Shown: piece after piece, positions 55,680 through 64,000 of the stretch
How positions within the stretch are numbered: the first letter of the stretch is position 1
How the letters are laid out: each line of letters starts with the position of its first letter
Assembly: GCF_006538165.1 (NCBI RefSeq)
Contig: NZ_BDLU01000014.1
Coordinates: 1 to 64,000, forward strand
Length of the DNA: 64,000 bases
DNA from: Komagataeibacter diospyri
Lineage (GTDB): Bacteria > Pseudomonadota > Alphaproteobacteria > Acetobacterales > Acetobacteraceae
Direction: 5' to 3'
The notes under the pieces: model-generated
What the model was told of the DNA's origin: nothing
Seen by the model: the letters and a program-made list of their open reading frames with translations, nothing else
The model's database searches: none
Made by a program: the position numbers and the translations under genes

Positions 55680-57641
55680 TCATTCGGGGATCAGCCGTGC
55701 GGGGTTGCGTTCATCCGGGTGGTCTTTTGCACGCATGACCCGGCCAAAGGCTGTGTGGCCAAAGTCACGGGTATAATCGCCATCGGTCCACACGGTCCGG
55801 CCTGCGACCATGACATGGCGTACGACACCGGGCGGGCGATTGATGACCTGACGGCAACCAAATGCGCTGCGATAAACGAATTCATAGGTTTTTTCCGGGT
55901 CCCAACGGCGCAGGGCATCGGGGTCGATCACGCACAGATCGGCCTGCGCGCCGACCTTCAGCACACCTGCGTTTAGGTTGAAGAAGCCGGCAGGCAGGCC
56001 GGTCAGGCGGTGCACGGCGACAGCCACCTGCCGCGGTCCGTCAGGCTGGGCCATTTTCAGGGTCCGCAGGTTTCCGTCATAAAAGGCGATATTGGCCAGA
56101 TGCGCGCCACTGTCATTGAATCCCGGCAGCGTGTGTGGATTGAACAGCAGTTTCTTCAGCGTGACCGGATTACGGTTGGCAAAAGTTGTCTCCCACCGCA
56201 GGTCGGTATCCCATTGCCGCAGCAGATGGATGATGAAAGTGGCGTCATCCCCGACAGGGTTGGGAAAGGTTGCGAAAAACGCGGCTTCTTCCGGATTGAC
56301 CGCCCCATGGCGTCCTTTTGTCGCCTGCCATTGCCGCAGGCGATGATAGGGGTACTGCAGTGTCTCGCCCTGCCACAGGGACAGGGGGCATTCAGTCACC
56401 TTCATATCCGCCAGTCGGCGGGTCAGCACTGTATCCTCCAGCCGCAGCAGCCGGCGCAGCCGTGCGATGGACCATCCTGTCCTGCCTTTCAGCCACATCG
56501 CCCGGAAGGCTGCGATCCATTGCGGGTCATCAAGGATGCGCAGGCGTCCTGCCCGGTCATCCAGTTCCAGTTCATTCAGGGCGCGCAGTTCGGGTATTTC
56601 GTCGGCGATGGGATTGATTGCCCCGTCGCTCCATATCCGGAACGTGCCTGACAGTACCTGAAAACGGAATATCCCGTCCAGCAGCCGGGAGTTGAGGATG
56701 GCGGACAGCATGAGGCACATCGTGACCGCTGCGCGATTGGTCCATAGGTCGATCGCCGCCAGCACCGTTGTGCGCAGCGGGCGGCCGAACAGGCGCCCGC
56801 TGGTCAGCAGGAAGGTGCGCACCGCCTCGATGATGTCATCCTTGGGCGGGGTTGCCTGCCATACGCGCCCGTAGCGGCGGACGACATTGGTCAGCTGTGC
56901 CAGTTCGCGGTAGCTGGCGTACTGGGTCGGGATCTTGCGTTTTTTATGCGGGCTGTTCGCCAGGAAGTGGAAGGGCAGGGCATCGGTGGAAAAACCTGCG
57001 TAACCCTGCGCCATGCCCGCATCCACCAGACGTTCCATCTGTGCGCGCTCGCGCTTGGTGGGGGGGCGGGTAATGGACTGCTGCAGCCCCATGACCGCGA
57101 TGCGCAGCATGGAATGGGGGATGAGCGGGACAACATTGGCACCAAGTGGCAGGCGGGAAAGGTGATCCAGATACCCCTGTGAATCGGTCCAGGTACATCT
57201 GTCCGCCACGCGGGCCAGCACGGGTTTTGGCATGTTTTCCACACGGGCGAAACAGTCCACGATGGGGTCTTCCCCCGCGCTGCGCTGGTGGCCATAGGTC
57301 ACGCCGATGGAACAGTTGCCGATTACCACCGTGGTGGTGCCGTGGCGCACCACTTCGGGCAGTTCGGGGGCCAGTTCCAGTTCAAGGTCCAGATGGGTGT
57401 GGATGTCCAGCAGCCCCGGCATCAGCCACAGGCCGGCGCAATCTACCTGTGTCGTATTTTCATCAAGGTCCAGTGATGGTCCGATCGCCACAACCCGGCC
57501 GTTGGATATGGCAATGTCTGAAATGACAGGATGGCTGCCCGTGCCATCAAAAAAAAGCGCATTGCGATAAACGGTATCGGGCACGCAGGCCTCCCCATGA
57601 CACGACGCGGGTATGGCAGCATACATGACGTGTTCGGCCAT
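55680..57641 (-). CDS. D-aminoacylase-like amidohydrolase
   Basis: The protein has 653 residues. Like N-acyl-D-amino-acid deacylases it has an N-terminal beta sandwich strand (NALFFDGTGSHPVISDIAIS), the metal motif LLDIHTHLDLELE, and the conserved Cys of VVIGNCSIGVTYGH. A late GFNDSGAHLANIAF holds the catalytic Asp, and QADLCVIDPDALRRWDPEKT is the closing strand. Typical D-aminoacylases have about 480-500 residues; here about 150 extra residues lie in the middle (around 300-440). ATG 57641 has GGGAT upstream; ATG 57659 lacks a ribosome-binding site. It stands alone, divergent from a PanS-like gene. Confidence 0.8.
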   Translation of the reverse strand: MAEHVMYAAIPASCHGEACVPDTVYRNALFFDGTGSHPVISDIAISNGRVVAIGPSLDLDENTTQVDCAGLWLMPGLLDIHTHLDLELELAPELPEVVRHGTTTVVIGNCSIGVTYGHQRSAGEDPIVDCFARVENMPKPVLARVADRCTWTDSQGYLDHLSRLPLGANVVPLIPHSMLRIAVMGLQQSITRPPTKRERAQMERLVDAGMAQGYAGFSTDALPFHFLANSPHKKRKIPTQYASYRELAQLTNVVRRYGRVWQATPPKDDIIEAVRTFLLTSGRLFGRPLRTTVLAAIDLWTNRAAVTMCLMLSAILNSRLLDGIFRFQVLSGTFRIWSDGAINPIADEIPELRALNELELDDRAGRLRILDDPQWIAAFRAMWLKGRTGWSIARLRRLLRLEDTVLTRRLADMKVTECPLSLWQGETLQYPYHRLRQWQATKGRHGAVNPEEAAFFATFPNPVGDDATFIIHLLRQWDTDLRWETTFANRNPVTLKKLLFNPHTLPGFNDSGAHLANIAFYDGNLRTLKMAQPDGPRQVAVAVHRLTGLPAGFFNLNAGVLKVGAQADLCVIDPDALRRWDPEKTYEFVYRSAFGCRQVINRPPGVVRHVMVAGRTVWTDGDYTRDFGHTAFGRVMRAKDHPDERNPARLIPE

Positions 57642-57836
57642 GGATGGTGTATCCCGCATTCATGACAACAGTCGGGCACGGGTGGGGTTGCGTAAGACAC
57701 TGTCGGTGACATCACAAAATGATCCGTCGCCTGCCATGCGCTCTGGTCATATCGCGCGGCCGTGCGTATGCAGGCATCCCGCATTAACAGGCACGAAAGC
57801 GCAGGGTGGACATATGCTGAACGCGTGGACAATGAC

Positions 57837-58757
57837 ATGTCGGTCCTGACACGGCTGTTTCCGTTATGGGCGGTCCTTGTCTCGGTCGGGGCGATTGCGT
57901 TTCCCGCGCCGTTCATGACCTTGACCCCTGCCATAACCCCACTGCTTGCCTTCATCATGTTCACCATGGGGGTGACGCTGACGGCGGGGGATTTCATGCG
58001 CATCGCGCGCAGGCCGCAGCCGGTCGTGGCGGGCGTGGTGCTGCACTATCTTGTCATGCCGCTGGCGGCATGGGGGATCGCGCATATGCTGCGCATGCCA
58101 CCCATGATCGCCACCGGCATGATCCTGGTGGGCTGTGTTTCCAGCGGTACGGCGTCCAATGTCATGATCTATCTGTCACGTGGCGATGTGGCGCTGTCGG
58201 TCAGCATCAGCACGCTTTCCACGCTGGTCGGTATTGTCGCCACCCCGGTGCTGACGCGGCTTTATGTATCGGCCGGTGTCAGCGTTGACAGTTGGGGCCT
58301 GTTTCGCAGCATTGTCGAAATCGTGGCCCTGCCGGTCATGGGTGGCGTGGTGGTCAATACAGGCTTTCCCCGGCTGGTCCGACGGATTGAACCGGTGCTG
58401 CCGCTGGTGGCCATGGTGTCGATCATGGCCATTATAGGCAGTATCGTAGCGGGTGTGCGCCCGTCACTTGCGGCGGTGGGACCGCTGGTGCTGGTGGGCG
58501 TGGTGCTGCATAACGCGATCGGGCTGCTGGGCGGATACTGGGGAGGGCGGCTGCTGGGTTTTGACGAGAGCGTGTGCCGCACGTTGGCGCTGGAGGTCGG
58601 CATGCAGAATTCCGGCCTGGCGGCAACATTGGGGCGGCTGTATTTCGCCCCGCTGGCGGCCCTGCCGGGGGCAGTGTTTTCCGTATGGCATAACATATCG
58701 GGATCGGCCCTTGCCGCCCTGTGGGCGGGGCGGCCCCCACGCGACGGTCGCCCTTAA
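57837..58757 (+). CDS. PanS/BASS-family sodium-coupled transporter
   Basis: The 306-residue inner-membrane protein of the bile acid:sodium symporter family has about ten helices. Family blocks are [40 protein letters not shown] (discontinuous helix) and [20 protein letters not shown]. The last two form the crossing Na+ site. Close relatives such as PanS move ketopantoate and pantoate, others keto acids; the substrate is inferred only. ATG 57837 overlaps no strong ribosome-binding site. A bidirectional terminator lies just past its stop. Confidence 0.88.
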   Translation: MSVLTRLFPLWAVLVSVGAIAFPAPFMTLTPAITPLLAFIMFTMGVTLTAGDFMRIARRPQPVVAGVVLHYLVMPLAAWGIAHMLRMPPMIATGMILVGCVSSGTASNVMIYLSRGDVALSVSISTLSTLVGIVATPVLTRLYVSAGVSVDSWGLFRSIVEIVALPVMGGVVVNTGFPRLVRRIEPVLPLVAMVSIMAIIGSIVAGVRPSLAAVGPLVLVGVVLHNAIGLLGGYWGGRLLGFDESVCRTLALEVGMQNSGLAATLGRLYFAPLAALPGAVFSVWHNISGSALAALWAGRPPRDGRP

Positions 58758-58761
58758 CCCC

Positions 58762-58792
58762 ACGCACCGTCACCGCTATGGTGGCGGTGCGT
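58762..58792. terminator. Bidirectional hairpin between convergent genes
   Basis: ACGCACCG and CGGTGCGT pair over 8 bases, extended by an inner CACC / GGTG stem after one mismatch. It lies 5 bases past the PanS-like stop and overlaps the last codons of the leftward DUF3309-like gene. Confidence 0.65.
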
Positions 58793-58964
58793 TACCAGGC
58801 GTGTGTAGCAACAAAAAAAGTGCAATGACCAGCAGGATGATCGGCAACAGCCCAAGGCCGTTGAATCCGGTTCCCCTCGGTCCACCGTACCAGCCGGAGC
58901 GGTAACCATAGCCACCCCCGCCAATGGCGAAGATGATGAGGGCAATGATAAGAAGGGTCAGCAT
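58776..58964 (-). CDS. Small two-helix membrane peptide, DUF3309-like
   Basis: The 62-residue peptide has a first hydrophobic helix (MLTLLIIALIIFAIGGGGYG), a Gly/Tyr-rich turn (YRSGWYGGPRGTGFNGLG) and a second helix (LLPIILLVIALFLLLH) ending PGNAPPP. This helix, Trp/Tyr-Gly turn, helix plan matches DUF3309 proteins. Function is unknown. ATG 58964 has GGAG 8 bases upstream. It is convergent with the PanS-like gene, and its 3' end forms part of the shared terminator. Confidence 0.7.
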   Translation of the reverse strand: MLTLLIIALIIFAIGGGGYGYRSGWYGGPRGTGFNGLGLLPIILLVIALFLLLHTPGNAPPP

Positions 58965-59401
58965 GGGATATACTCCGCGAAATGCCTGCTGATCCAACGG
59001 GCCATCATGGGGATGGTTCCTGTATTCAGGGATGTGTGCTTCATGCGGGACGAAAGATCATTCAATTAAAGCGGGTCAGGTCGGTCCGAAGGCTATCGTG
59101 TTACTGGATATGGCGGTTTTGCGCCCCGATGTTCGGGTATCGGATCCTGTGATTTTCTTTGACTGCCATAAAAATTGTCTCACCAGTCCCATGACCATAA
59201 GAAGTTTTTGGTGAAGGTTTTTTCAAAAAGCATTCAAAAAAATGCTGTCTTTTTGGAAAAAGGCAGCACCCGAAAACTTTTATTGTTTTTGATCGGTGAA
59301 TTATTCCGTAATGGGTTCTCGGGTATCCCTGAACTGGATTTTACATGGTTTCGCCCCATATCTTCCTGACTGGCCTGTATTATTCATGCTGAGGTAATGG
59401 T
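58965..59401. other. Intergenic region with one repeat copy
   Basis: The 437 bases hold the promoter of the DUF3309-like gene, repeat copy 10 at 59200-59292 and the promoter of the flavin monooxygenase gene. Nothing protein-like is seen apart from these. Confidence 0.5.
59200..59292. repeat. Dispersed intergenic hairpin repeat, copy 10 (complete)
   Basis: AGAAGTTTTTGGTGAAGG, a CATT / AATG-type first stem, then GCTGTCTTTTT / AAAAAGGCAGC as the second stem (59244-59267) and CACCCGAAAACTTTTATTG. It has the same order as copy 7. Confidence 0.85.
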
Positions 59402-60424
59402 GTGATCCCGTTTTCCGTCCTTGACCTGTCCCTTATTACCCGCGGCGGCAGCGTGGGTGAAGCCTTCCGCAATACACTGGATCTGGCGCAACTGGCCGAT
59501 GATCTGGGGTTTGCGCGCTACTGGCTGGCTGAACATCATGCCATGCCGGGTATTGCATCGGCTGCGACAGGTATCCTGATCGGGCAGGTGGCGGCGGCGA
59601 CGCGCCGTATCCGTGTCGGCGCGGGTGGTGTCATGCTGCCCAACCATTCTCCGCTGGTCATCGCCGAACAGTTCGGCACGCTGGAAACCCTGTTTCCCGG
59701 CCGGATCGACCTGGGCCTTGGTCGCGCGCCGGGGGCGGACCAGCGCACGGCCCGCGCCCTGCGCCGCGACCCGCATGCGCCCGAACGCTTCGCGTCTGAT
59801 GTGCTCGAACTGCTGCAGTATTTTGAACCGGCGGGACCTGAAGATACCCATATGATCCACGCCATACCCGGCATGGGCCTGCGGGTGCCGGTGTGGCTGC
59901 TGGGCTCATCGCTGTTTTCGGCGGTTCTGGCGGCCCGGCTTGGCCTGCCTTATGCCTTCGCATCCCATTTCGCACCGGGACAGATGGCGGAGGCGATCAG
60001 CCTGTACCGCACGCGGTTTGAACCCTCGGCCCGTTGCCCGAAGCCCCATGTCATGCTGAGCGTGAACATCATCGCGGCGGATGGGGAGGAGGAAGGCGCG
60101 TTTCTCGCCACCTCCCTGCAGCAGTATTTCATTGCCCTGCGACGGGGGCGGCCCATTGCCTTTCCTTCCCCGGTCACGGACACCACCGGCCTGTGGTCGC
60201 CAGCGGAGCAGGCAATGGTGGACCAGACCCTGTCCTGCACGTTTGCAGGCTCGATCCGGTCCATCATGCCACGCCTGCGTGACTTCATTACCCGGTATGG
60301 ACCTGATGAGCTTCTGGTCGCACTGCCCATTCATGACCATGGGCTGCGGCGTCATGCTCTTGAGCTGACCGTTGCCATGCAGGATGCGCTATCGTCCGAT
60401 CCGGATGCCCGGCCTTTTAAATAA
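59402..60424 (+). CDS. Luciferase-like (LLM class) flavin-dependent oxidoreductase
   Basis: This 340-residue TIM-barrel protein uses reduced FMN or F420-like flavin. Group features are [40 protein letters not shown] with the EHH block, and [20 protein letters not shown], followed by [20 protein letters not shown]. This is the MsnO8-type subgroup found widely in bacteria. The substrate is unknown. The start is GTG 59402 with GAGG 8 bases upstream; the ATG at 59397 runs straight into a stop. It converges on the 2-hydroxyacid dehydrogenase gene with repeat copy 11 between. Confidence 0.9.
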   Translation: MIPFSVLDLSLITRGGSVGEAFRNTLDLAQLADDLGFARYWLAEHHAMPGIASAATGILIGQVAAATRRIRVGAGGVMLPNHSPLVIAEQFGTLETLFPGRIDLGLGRAPGADQRTARALRRDPHAPERFASDVLELLQYFEPAGPEDTHMIHAIPGMGLRVPVWLLGSSLFSAVLAARLGLPYAFASHFAPGQMAEAISLYRTRFEPSARCPKPHVMLSVNIIAADGEEEGAFLATSLQQYFIALRRGRPIAFPSPVTDTTGLWSPAEQAMVDQTLSCTFAGSIRSIMPRLRDFITRYGPDELLVALPIHDHGLRRHALELTVAMQDALSSDPDARPFK

Positions 60425-60500
60425 AAGTTTGGGGAGCCGCCTTTTTTAAGATGGCATTATCCGCAGCATTTTTGAAAAATGCTTCCGGTTTTGAAGGTCT
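60420..60500. repeat. Dispersed intergenic hairpin repeat, copy 11 (diverged)
   Basis: AATAAAAGTTTGGGGAGCCG begins the copy, followed by CCTTTTTTAAG and a GCATTTTTGAAAAATGC hairpin. It overlaps the last codon of the flavin monooxygenase gene and ends just before the stop of the convergent dehydrogenase gene, so it may terminate both. Confidence 0.75.
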
Positions 60501-60502
60501 GT

Positions 60503-61432
60503 TCAGACTACCGGCGTCAGCAGCGGCCTGCCTGCAAAATGGGCGGCCAGATTGCCTACGACCAGGTTCCCCATCGCCAGCCGGGTTTCCACCGTGGCGC
60601 TGGCGCGGTGGGGCTGCAGGACCGTGCGTGGTGAGGTGCGCAGACCATCGGGGACATCGGGTTCATGCTCGAACACATCCAGCCCCGCGCCACCCAGTGT
60701 TCCATCCGCAAGGGCCGCGACAAGGGCAGCTTCGTCCACCACCGACCCGCGCGCCACGTTGATCAGCACACCATCCGGTCCCAGCGCATCCAGGATCTGC
60801 CGGTTGACCAGATGTCGTGAGTCCGCACCGCCGGATGCCGCCACCACCAGCACGTCGCTATGTTGCGCAAGCGTTGGCAGGTCCGGCACGAATGTATAGC
60901 CCGGCAGGGTCTTGTCACGGCGGTCGGTATAGGAAACCGGCATGCTGAACGCACTGGCGCGCATGGCCACTGCCTGCCCCACATGGCCCATGCCCAGTAT
61001 GCCCAGCCTGCGCCCCGATACCCTGTGGCCCAGCGGTGGCGCGGGCCTGCTGCCCCATGCGCCGTCGCGCACATAACGGTCCGATGCAGGCAGGCCGCGC
61101 AGCAGCGCCAGCAGCAGCCCCATCGCCATGTCCGCAACGTCATCGGTCAGTACGCCCGGCGTGGTGGTGACATGGATGCCACGCCGCTTTGCTTCATTCA
61201 GGTCAATGGCGTCCGTGCCGATGCCGTTGACGGCGATGATTTCAAGGCGGGGCAGGCTGTCCATGACCGCGCGGGGCACGCCCGTACCACCACCGGTCGC
61301 GATGCCGCGTATCAGCCCGGCGATCCTGTCCAACGGTTCGCCCGGCATGGGGCGATGGACGGTATAGGCCGCATCAAGCTGTTTCTCGATTTCAGGCATC
61401 ATGGGTTCAAGCAGCAGGATATCGGGCTTCAT
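60503..61432 (-). CDS. 2-hydroxyacid dehydrogenase (glyoxylate/hydroxypyruvate reductase type)
   Basis: This 309-residue D-isomer-specific enzyme reduces 2-keto acids with NAD(P)H. The cofactor loop is GILGMGHVGQAVAMRA. The catalytic Arg lies in VLINVARGSVVDE, Glu in AGLDVFEHEPDVP and His in VLQPHRASATVETR. YTDRRDK after the second strand (Arg where NAD enzymes have Asp) suggests NADPH. ATG 61432 has AAAGG 6 bases upstream. It lies 28 bases after a hydratase-like gene on the same strand, a probable operon acting on keto acids. Confidence 0.9.
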   Translation of the reverse strand: MKPDILLLEPMMPEIEKQLDAAYTVHRPMPGEPLDRIAGLIRGIATGGGTGVPRAVMDSLPRLEIIAVNGIGTDAIDLNEAKRRGIHVTTTPGVLTDDVADMAMGLLLALLRGLPASDRYVRDGAWGSRPAPPLGHRVSGRRLGILGMGHVGQAVAMRASAFSMPVSYTDRRDKTLPGYTFVPDLPTLAQHSDVLVVAASGGADSRHLVNRQILDALGPDGVLINVARGSVVDEAALVAALADGTLGGAGLDVFEHEPDVPDGLRTSPRTVLQPHRASATVETRLAMGNLVVGNLAAHFAGRPLLTPVV

Positions 61433-61460
61433 GTCAGACCTTTCGTACGGGGCAAGGGGA

Positions 61461-62216
61461 TCAGGCCAGATAGGCACGTACCGACCCCAGTGCAGGGAAA
61501 CTGGCTTCGACATCCGTGCCGTGTGCGACGAAAATGGTGCCGGTGGTGGAACCGGTCGTCACCACGCAGCCTGCATCAATACCCATGCCGCGCCGGGCTG
61601 CATGGTTGGCCAGCCATACCAGCATGCGCAGCGGGTCGCCCGCCGAATTGCCGCCTATGTGGTCTTTTACGACCTTGCCATCAATCCGTAGCACCACGCG
61701 TTCGTGTATCGGGTCCAGCGTGCGCCATGCACTGGTGCCAGGACCTACGATCAGTGCGCCATGGCTCTGCTGGTCTGCGGCGTGCAGCAGTTTATGCAGT
61801 GATCCGGGCCGGGCGAAGCGGGTATCAAGGATTTCGATCACCGGGTGGGCCGTGCCAATGGCATCGAGCACTTCATCCCGTGTCCATGGCGTCGCCCGTG
61901 GGGGCAGGGGGCGGGCGAAGCGGTAGCCGATCTCGGCCTCGACACCCAGATGGTGGCATGTATTTGCCGGAACCGTATCGCCATCACCGAAAATGGTTGT
62001 GGTATGGATGGGTGCGCAGGCGGGCTCGGCATCCGGGCTGGACGCACCGACCTTCCACCCGCCAACCGGGCCAAGGGACCGCCCCACCGTATCCTGCACT
62101 GCATAGGCATCAGCTTCCGTATCCGGTACCAATGCCCCGTCCACGCTGGCGGGTGGCGGCAATTGGCCACGGCGTATGGCAAGGAGCAGTTCAGGCAGGC
62201 TGGTGGTGCTGGGCAT
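61461..62216 (-). CDS. 2-keto-4-pentenoate hydratase-like protein (FAH superfamily)
   Basis: The 251-residue protein is of the MhpD / fumarylacetoacetate-hydrolase group. GGWKVGASSPDAEPACAPI is the opening substrate block. HHLGVEAEIGYRFARPLPP carries the metal-binding Glu-x-Glu. GDPLRMLVWLANHAARRGMG and CVVTTGSTTGTIFVAHGTDV close the site. Family members hydrate 2-keto-pentenoates or decarboxylate oxalocrotonate in aromatic breakdown. No other meta-cleavage gene is here, so the physiological substrate is open. ATG 62216 has GGGGGA upstream. It is probably co-transcribed with the 2-hydroxyacid dehydrogenase gene. Confidence 0.87.
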   Translation of the reverse strand: MPSTTSLPELLLAIRRGQLPPPASVDGALVPDTEADAYAVQDTVGRSLGPVGGWKVGASSPDAEPACAPIHTTTIFGDGDTVPANTCHHLGVEAEIGYRFARPLPPRATPWTRDEVLDAIGTAHPVIEILDTRFARPGSLHKLLHAADQQSHGALIVGPGTSAWRTLDPIHERVVLRIDGKVVKDHIGGNSAGDPLRMLVWLANHAARRGMGIDAGCVVTTGSTTGTIFVAHGTDVEASFPALGSVRAYLA

Positions 62217-62335
62217 GGAAATGGTGTTCCCCCGATACGGTCACGGCTGCGTCACGATGGCACATCACATCGCCCCACGCCATGCCGGGGCCGGAGATGT
62301 GCCTTGTGGTTGCGGGTAAAACGTCCCGTAGATCA

Positions 62336-62402
62336 TCAAAATTTTTTGGTGAAGCTTTTTTCAAAAAGGCGGCATCTCCAAATTTTGATTATTTATCAGA
62401 AT
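62336..62402. repeat. Dispersed intergenic hairpin repeat, copy 12 (internal deletion)
   Basis: AAAATTTTTTGGTGAAGC and TTTTTTCAAAAAGGCGGC run directly together: the first arm of hairpin one is joined to the second arm of hairpin two, as if recombined across the poly-T tracts. It lies past the stop of the OppF-like gene. Confidence 0.75.
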
Positions 62403-62424
62403 ATTATTTTGAAAATGGGACCCA

Positions 62425-63417
62425 TCACGACGGGGGCAGGGGAAAGTGGCACGCCGCTTCATGACCGGGACGGATGGGGCGCAGGACGGGTGCCTCCATC
62501 CGGCAACGGTCCTGCACGTATGGACAGCGGGTATGGAAACGGCACCCGGCGGGGCGGTTGACGGGACTGGGTATGTCGCCACCCAGCGGCGGCGGGGGCG
62601 TGGCGCCCACCACGGGGCGGGGCACGGCTGTGGTCAGGGCGGCGGTGTAGGGATGGGCGGGCTGGTGCAGCACGTCATCTGTCGCCCCCATTTCGACAAT
62701 CGCGCCCAGATACATGACAGCCACCCGGGTGGAGACCTGACGCACCACCGCAAGGTCATGCGCCACGAACACATAGGTCAGCCCCAGGCGTGTGCGGAGG
62801 TCTGAAAACAGGTTGACGATCTGTGCCTGCACCGACACATCCAGCGCCGAAACCGGTTCATCCGCCACCACCAGCCGGGGGGACAGGGCAAGCGCGCGGG
62901 CAATGTTGATGCGCTGGCGCTGGCCGCCGGAAAATTCATGCGGATAGCGCGTCAGCGCTGCAACGGGCAGGCTGACCAGTTCCATGAGATCACGCACGCG
63001 CCGTTCAATATCCGCTGCCTGCCGCCTGCGCTGATCCGGGCCGGGATGGACACGCAGCGGTTCGGCCAGAAGGTCCCCGATGCGTCGGCGCGGATTGAGG
63101 CAGGCGCTGGAATCCTGAAACACCATCTGCATCCGGGGGCGTAACGGACGCAGTCGGCGCTCGGGCAGGGTGGTGATGTCACGCCCTTCAAACATCACCT
63201 GTCCCGCTGATATGTCCGTTAGCCGCAGCATGCACCGTCCCAGCGTTGACTTGCCGCAGCCGGACTCCCCCACCAGTCCCAGCATTTCGCCCGGCATGAC
63301 CGACAGGGATATGCCATCTACCGCCACCAGACGGTGTCCGCCGCCCACACGATAGCTCTTGGACAGGTTGCGCACTTCCATCAACGGGGCAGGGGATTGC
63401 GTATCGGTCATGGGCAT
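62425..63417 (-). CDS. Peptide/nickel-type ABC transporter ATP-binding protein (OppF/DppF-like)
   Basis: The 330-residue ATPase has Walker [20 protein letters not shown]-loop [17 protein letters not shown], signature [16 protein letters not shown], Walker [15 protein letters not shown] and the H-loop [10 protein letters not shown]. The C-terminal oligopeptide-transporter domain has a Cys-rich motif near 300-320 ([14 protein letters not shown]), which in this family can hold an iron-sulfur cluster. The start ATG 63417 overlaps the stop of the OppD-like gene by ten bases. The rest of the transporter lies beyond the window. Confidence 0.93.
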   Translation of the reverse strand: MPMTDTQSPAPLMEVRNLSKSYRVGGGHRLVAVDGISLSVMPGEMLGLVGESGCGKSTLGRCMLRLTDISAGQVMFEGRDITTLPERRLRPLRPRMQMVFQDSSACLNPRRRIGDLLAEPLRVHPGPDQRRRQAADIERRVRDLMELVSLPVAALTRYPHEFSGGQRQRINIARALALSPRLVVADEPVSALDVSVQAQIVNLFSDLRTRLGLTYVFVAHDLAVVRQVSTRVAVMYLGAIVEMGATDDVLHQPAHPYTAALTTAVPRPVVGATPPPPLGGDIPSPVNRPAGCRFHTRCPYVQDRCRMEAPVLRPIRPGHEAACHFPLPPS

Positions 63418-64000
63418 GCATCCCCGATGGTGTCGATGGGCCAGTCCGCCGCAGTGCGGGGCGGAAGCGGTGTGCCCTCGGCTGGCAGGACGCAGGCGGC
63501 TTCATGGTCGGGACCCAGCGGCAACAGCGCGGGCGGTGTGGTGGTGCATGCCGCATGGACATGGGCGCAGCGTGGGCCGAATGCACATCCGGGCGGTCGC
63601 GCCATGGGCACAGGGGGGGCCCCGGCAATGGCAGGCAGCCTGTCGGGCCGTGGACCATATAGCGGCGGGATGGAGTCCAGCAGTGCTGCGGTATAGGGGT
63701 GGCCGGGATGGCTGAATACCCGGTCCGATGGCCCTGTTTCCGCAACCCGGCCCGAATACAGCACCAGCGTGCTGTCACAGGTCTGGGCCACAACGCCCAT
63801 GTCATGCGTAATCAGCAGCACGGATGACCCGTACGTGCCGCGCAGGGAGCGGATCAGGTCAAGGATCTGCGCCTGTACTGTTACATCCAGCGCGGTTGTC
63901 GGTTCATCGGCAATCAGTAGCGTGGGATTGCAGGACAGCGCCATGGCGATCATCGCACGCTGGCGCAGGCCGCCTGATAGCTGGTGGGGATAACGCCGTG
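63408..64000 (-). CDS. Peptide-type ABC transporter ATP-binding protein (OppD/DppD-like), partial
   Basis: Only the C-terminal 197 codons are in the window; the gene continues past base 64000. The visible part begins [20 protein letters not shown] with the ABC signature, then Walker [21 protein letters not shown] and H-loop [15 protein letters not shown]. The oligopeptide C-terminal domain with [15 protein letters not shown] follows. It pairs with the OppF-like ATPase downstream. Permease and binding-protein genes are expected further right. Confidence 0.93.
   Translation of the reverse strand, partial: RRYPHQLSGGLRQRAMIAMALSCNPTLLIADEPTTALDVTVQAQILDLIRSLRGTYGSSVLLITHDMGVVAQTCDSTLVLYSGRVAETGPSDRVFSHPGHPYTAALLDSIPPLYGPRPDRLPAIAGAPPVPMARPPGCAFGPRCAHVHAACTTTPPALLPLGPDHEAACVLPAEGTPLPPRTAADWPIDTIGDACP

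Noticed and set aside
60860..62464. Plus-strand open frame of 534 codons
   Set aside because: It is antisense to the 2-hydroxyacid dehydrogenase and hydratase genes, both of which have clear motifs and starts. The translation is low-complexity, rich in Arg, His, Trp and Gly, and matches no family.
1..64000. CRISPR array, prophage, conjugation or toxin-antitoxin system
   Set aside because: No regularly spaced repeats, phage structural genes, relaxase or recognisable toxin-antitoxin pair were seen. The repeated elements found are single intergenic hairpins.

Overview
The window looks like chromosomal DNA from an acetic acid bacterium (Acetobacteraceae), most likely Komagataeibacter or a close relative. 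The evidence is high GC coding sequence with dense antisense open frames, an IS5/IS1031-type transposase end at the left edge, a xylitol dehydrogenase very close to the Gluconobacter enzyme as I remember it, and a recurring intergenic hairpin repeat that I associate with this group. The genus is an inference from recall, not a database result. I found no rRNA, tRNA, CRISPR array, prophage or plasmid functions.

Layout. 1-140: end of an insertion sequence. 400-4130: peptide transporter, CDP-diacylglycerol pyrophosphatase, xylitol dehydrogenase and a DUF3574 protein. 4130-5400: AT-rich, gene-poor stretch with a decayed IS5-family transposase. 5400-8870: small-protein block (VOC protein, YfdX, membrane protein, KGG-like ORF, DUF4142, single-span protein) that resembles a stress or envelope island. 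8980-10010: aldo/keto reductase. 10275-25627: one co-directional cluster glgP-glgA-glgB-glgX-treZ-malQ-treY, whose last five genes overlap by 4-8 bases at each junction. It can make, branch, debranch and phosphorolyse glycogen and convert its chains to trehalose. glgC is not in the window.

25728-27481: a Tat-type FAD oxidoreductase, apparently a circularly permuted D-amino-acid-oxidase fold, overlapping a mono-haem cytochrome c gene. This is the most unusual pair here. 27770-30610: small unknown proteins and a glycosyltransferase-like protein. 30967-40400: MscS channel, MntH transporter with a palindromic operator, acyl-CoA-dehydrogenase-like flavoprotein, Tas-like aldo/keto reductase, CNNM/CorC protein, small lipoprotein and a probably decayed ORF. 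40594-45589: peroxide defence (oxyR divergent from ahpC-ahpF), then a succinate-semialdehyde-type dehydrogenase.

45720-55512: secreted glycoamylase-family hydrolase; three-gene EmrA/EmrB/NodT efflux operon with a divergent TetR; YceI and DODA dioxygenase pair; OprO/P-like porin. 55680-64000: D-aminoacylase-like amidohydrolase, PanS-like transporter, DUF3309-like peptide, luciferase-like monooxygenase, hydratase and 2-hydroxyacid dehydrogenase pair, and an OppF/OppD ABC ATPase pair cut by the window end.

At least twelve copies or remnants of one hairpin-forming repeat lie only between genes, often just past operon ends, where they could act as terminators. Starts were chosen by ribosome-binding sites and family length. 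Several use GTG or TTG.
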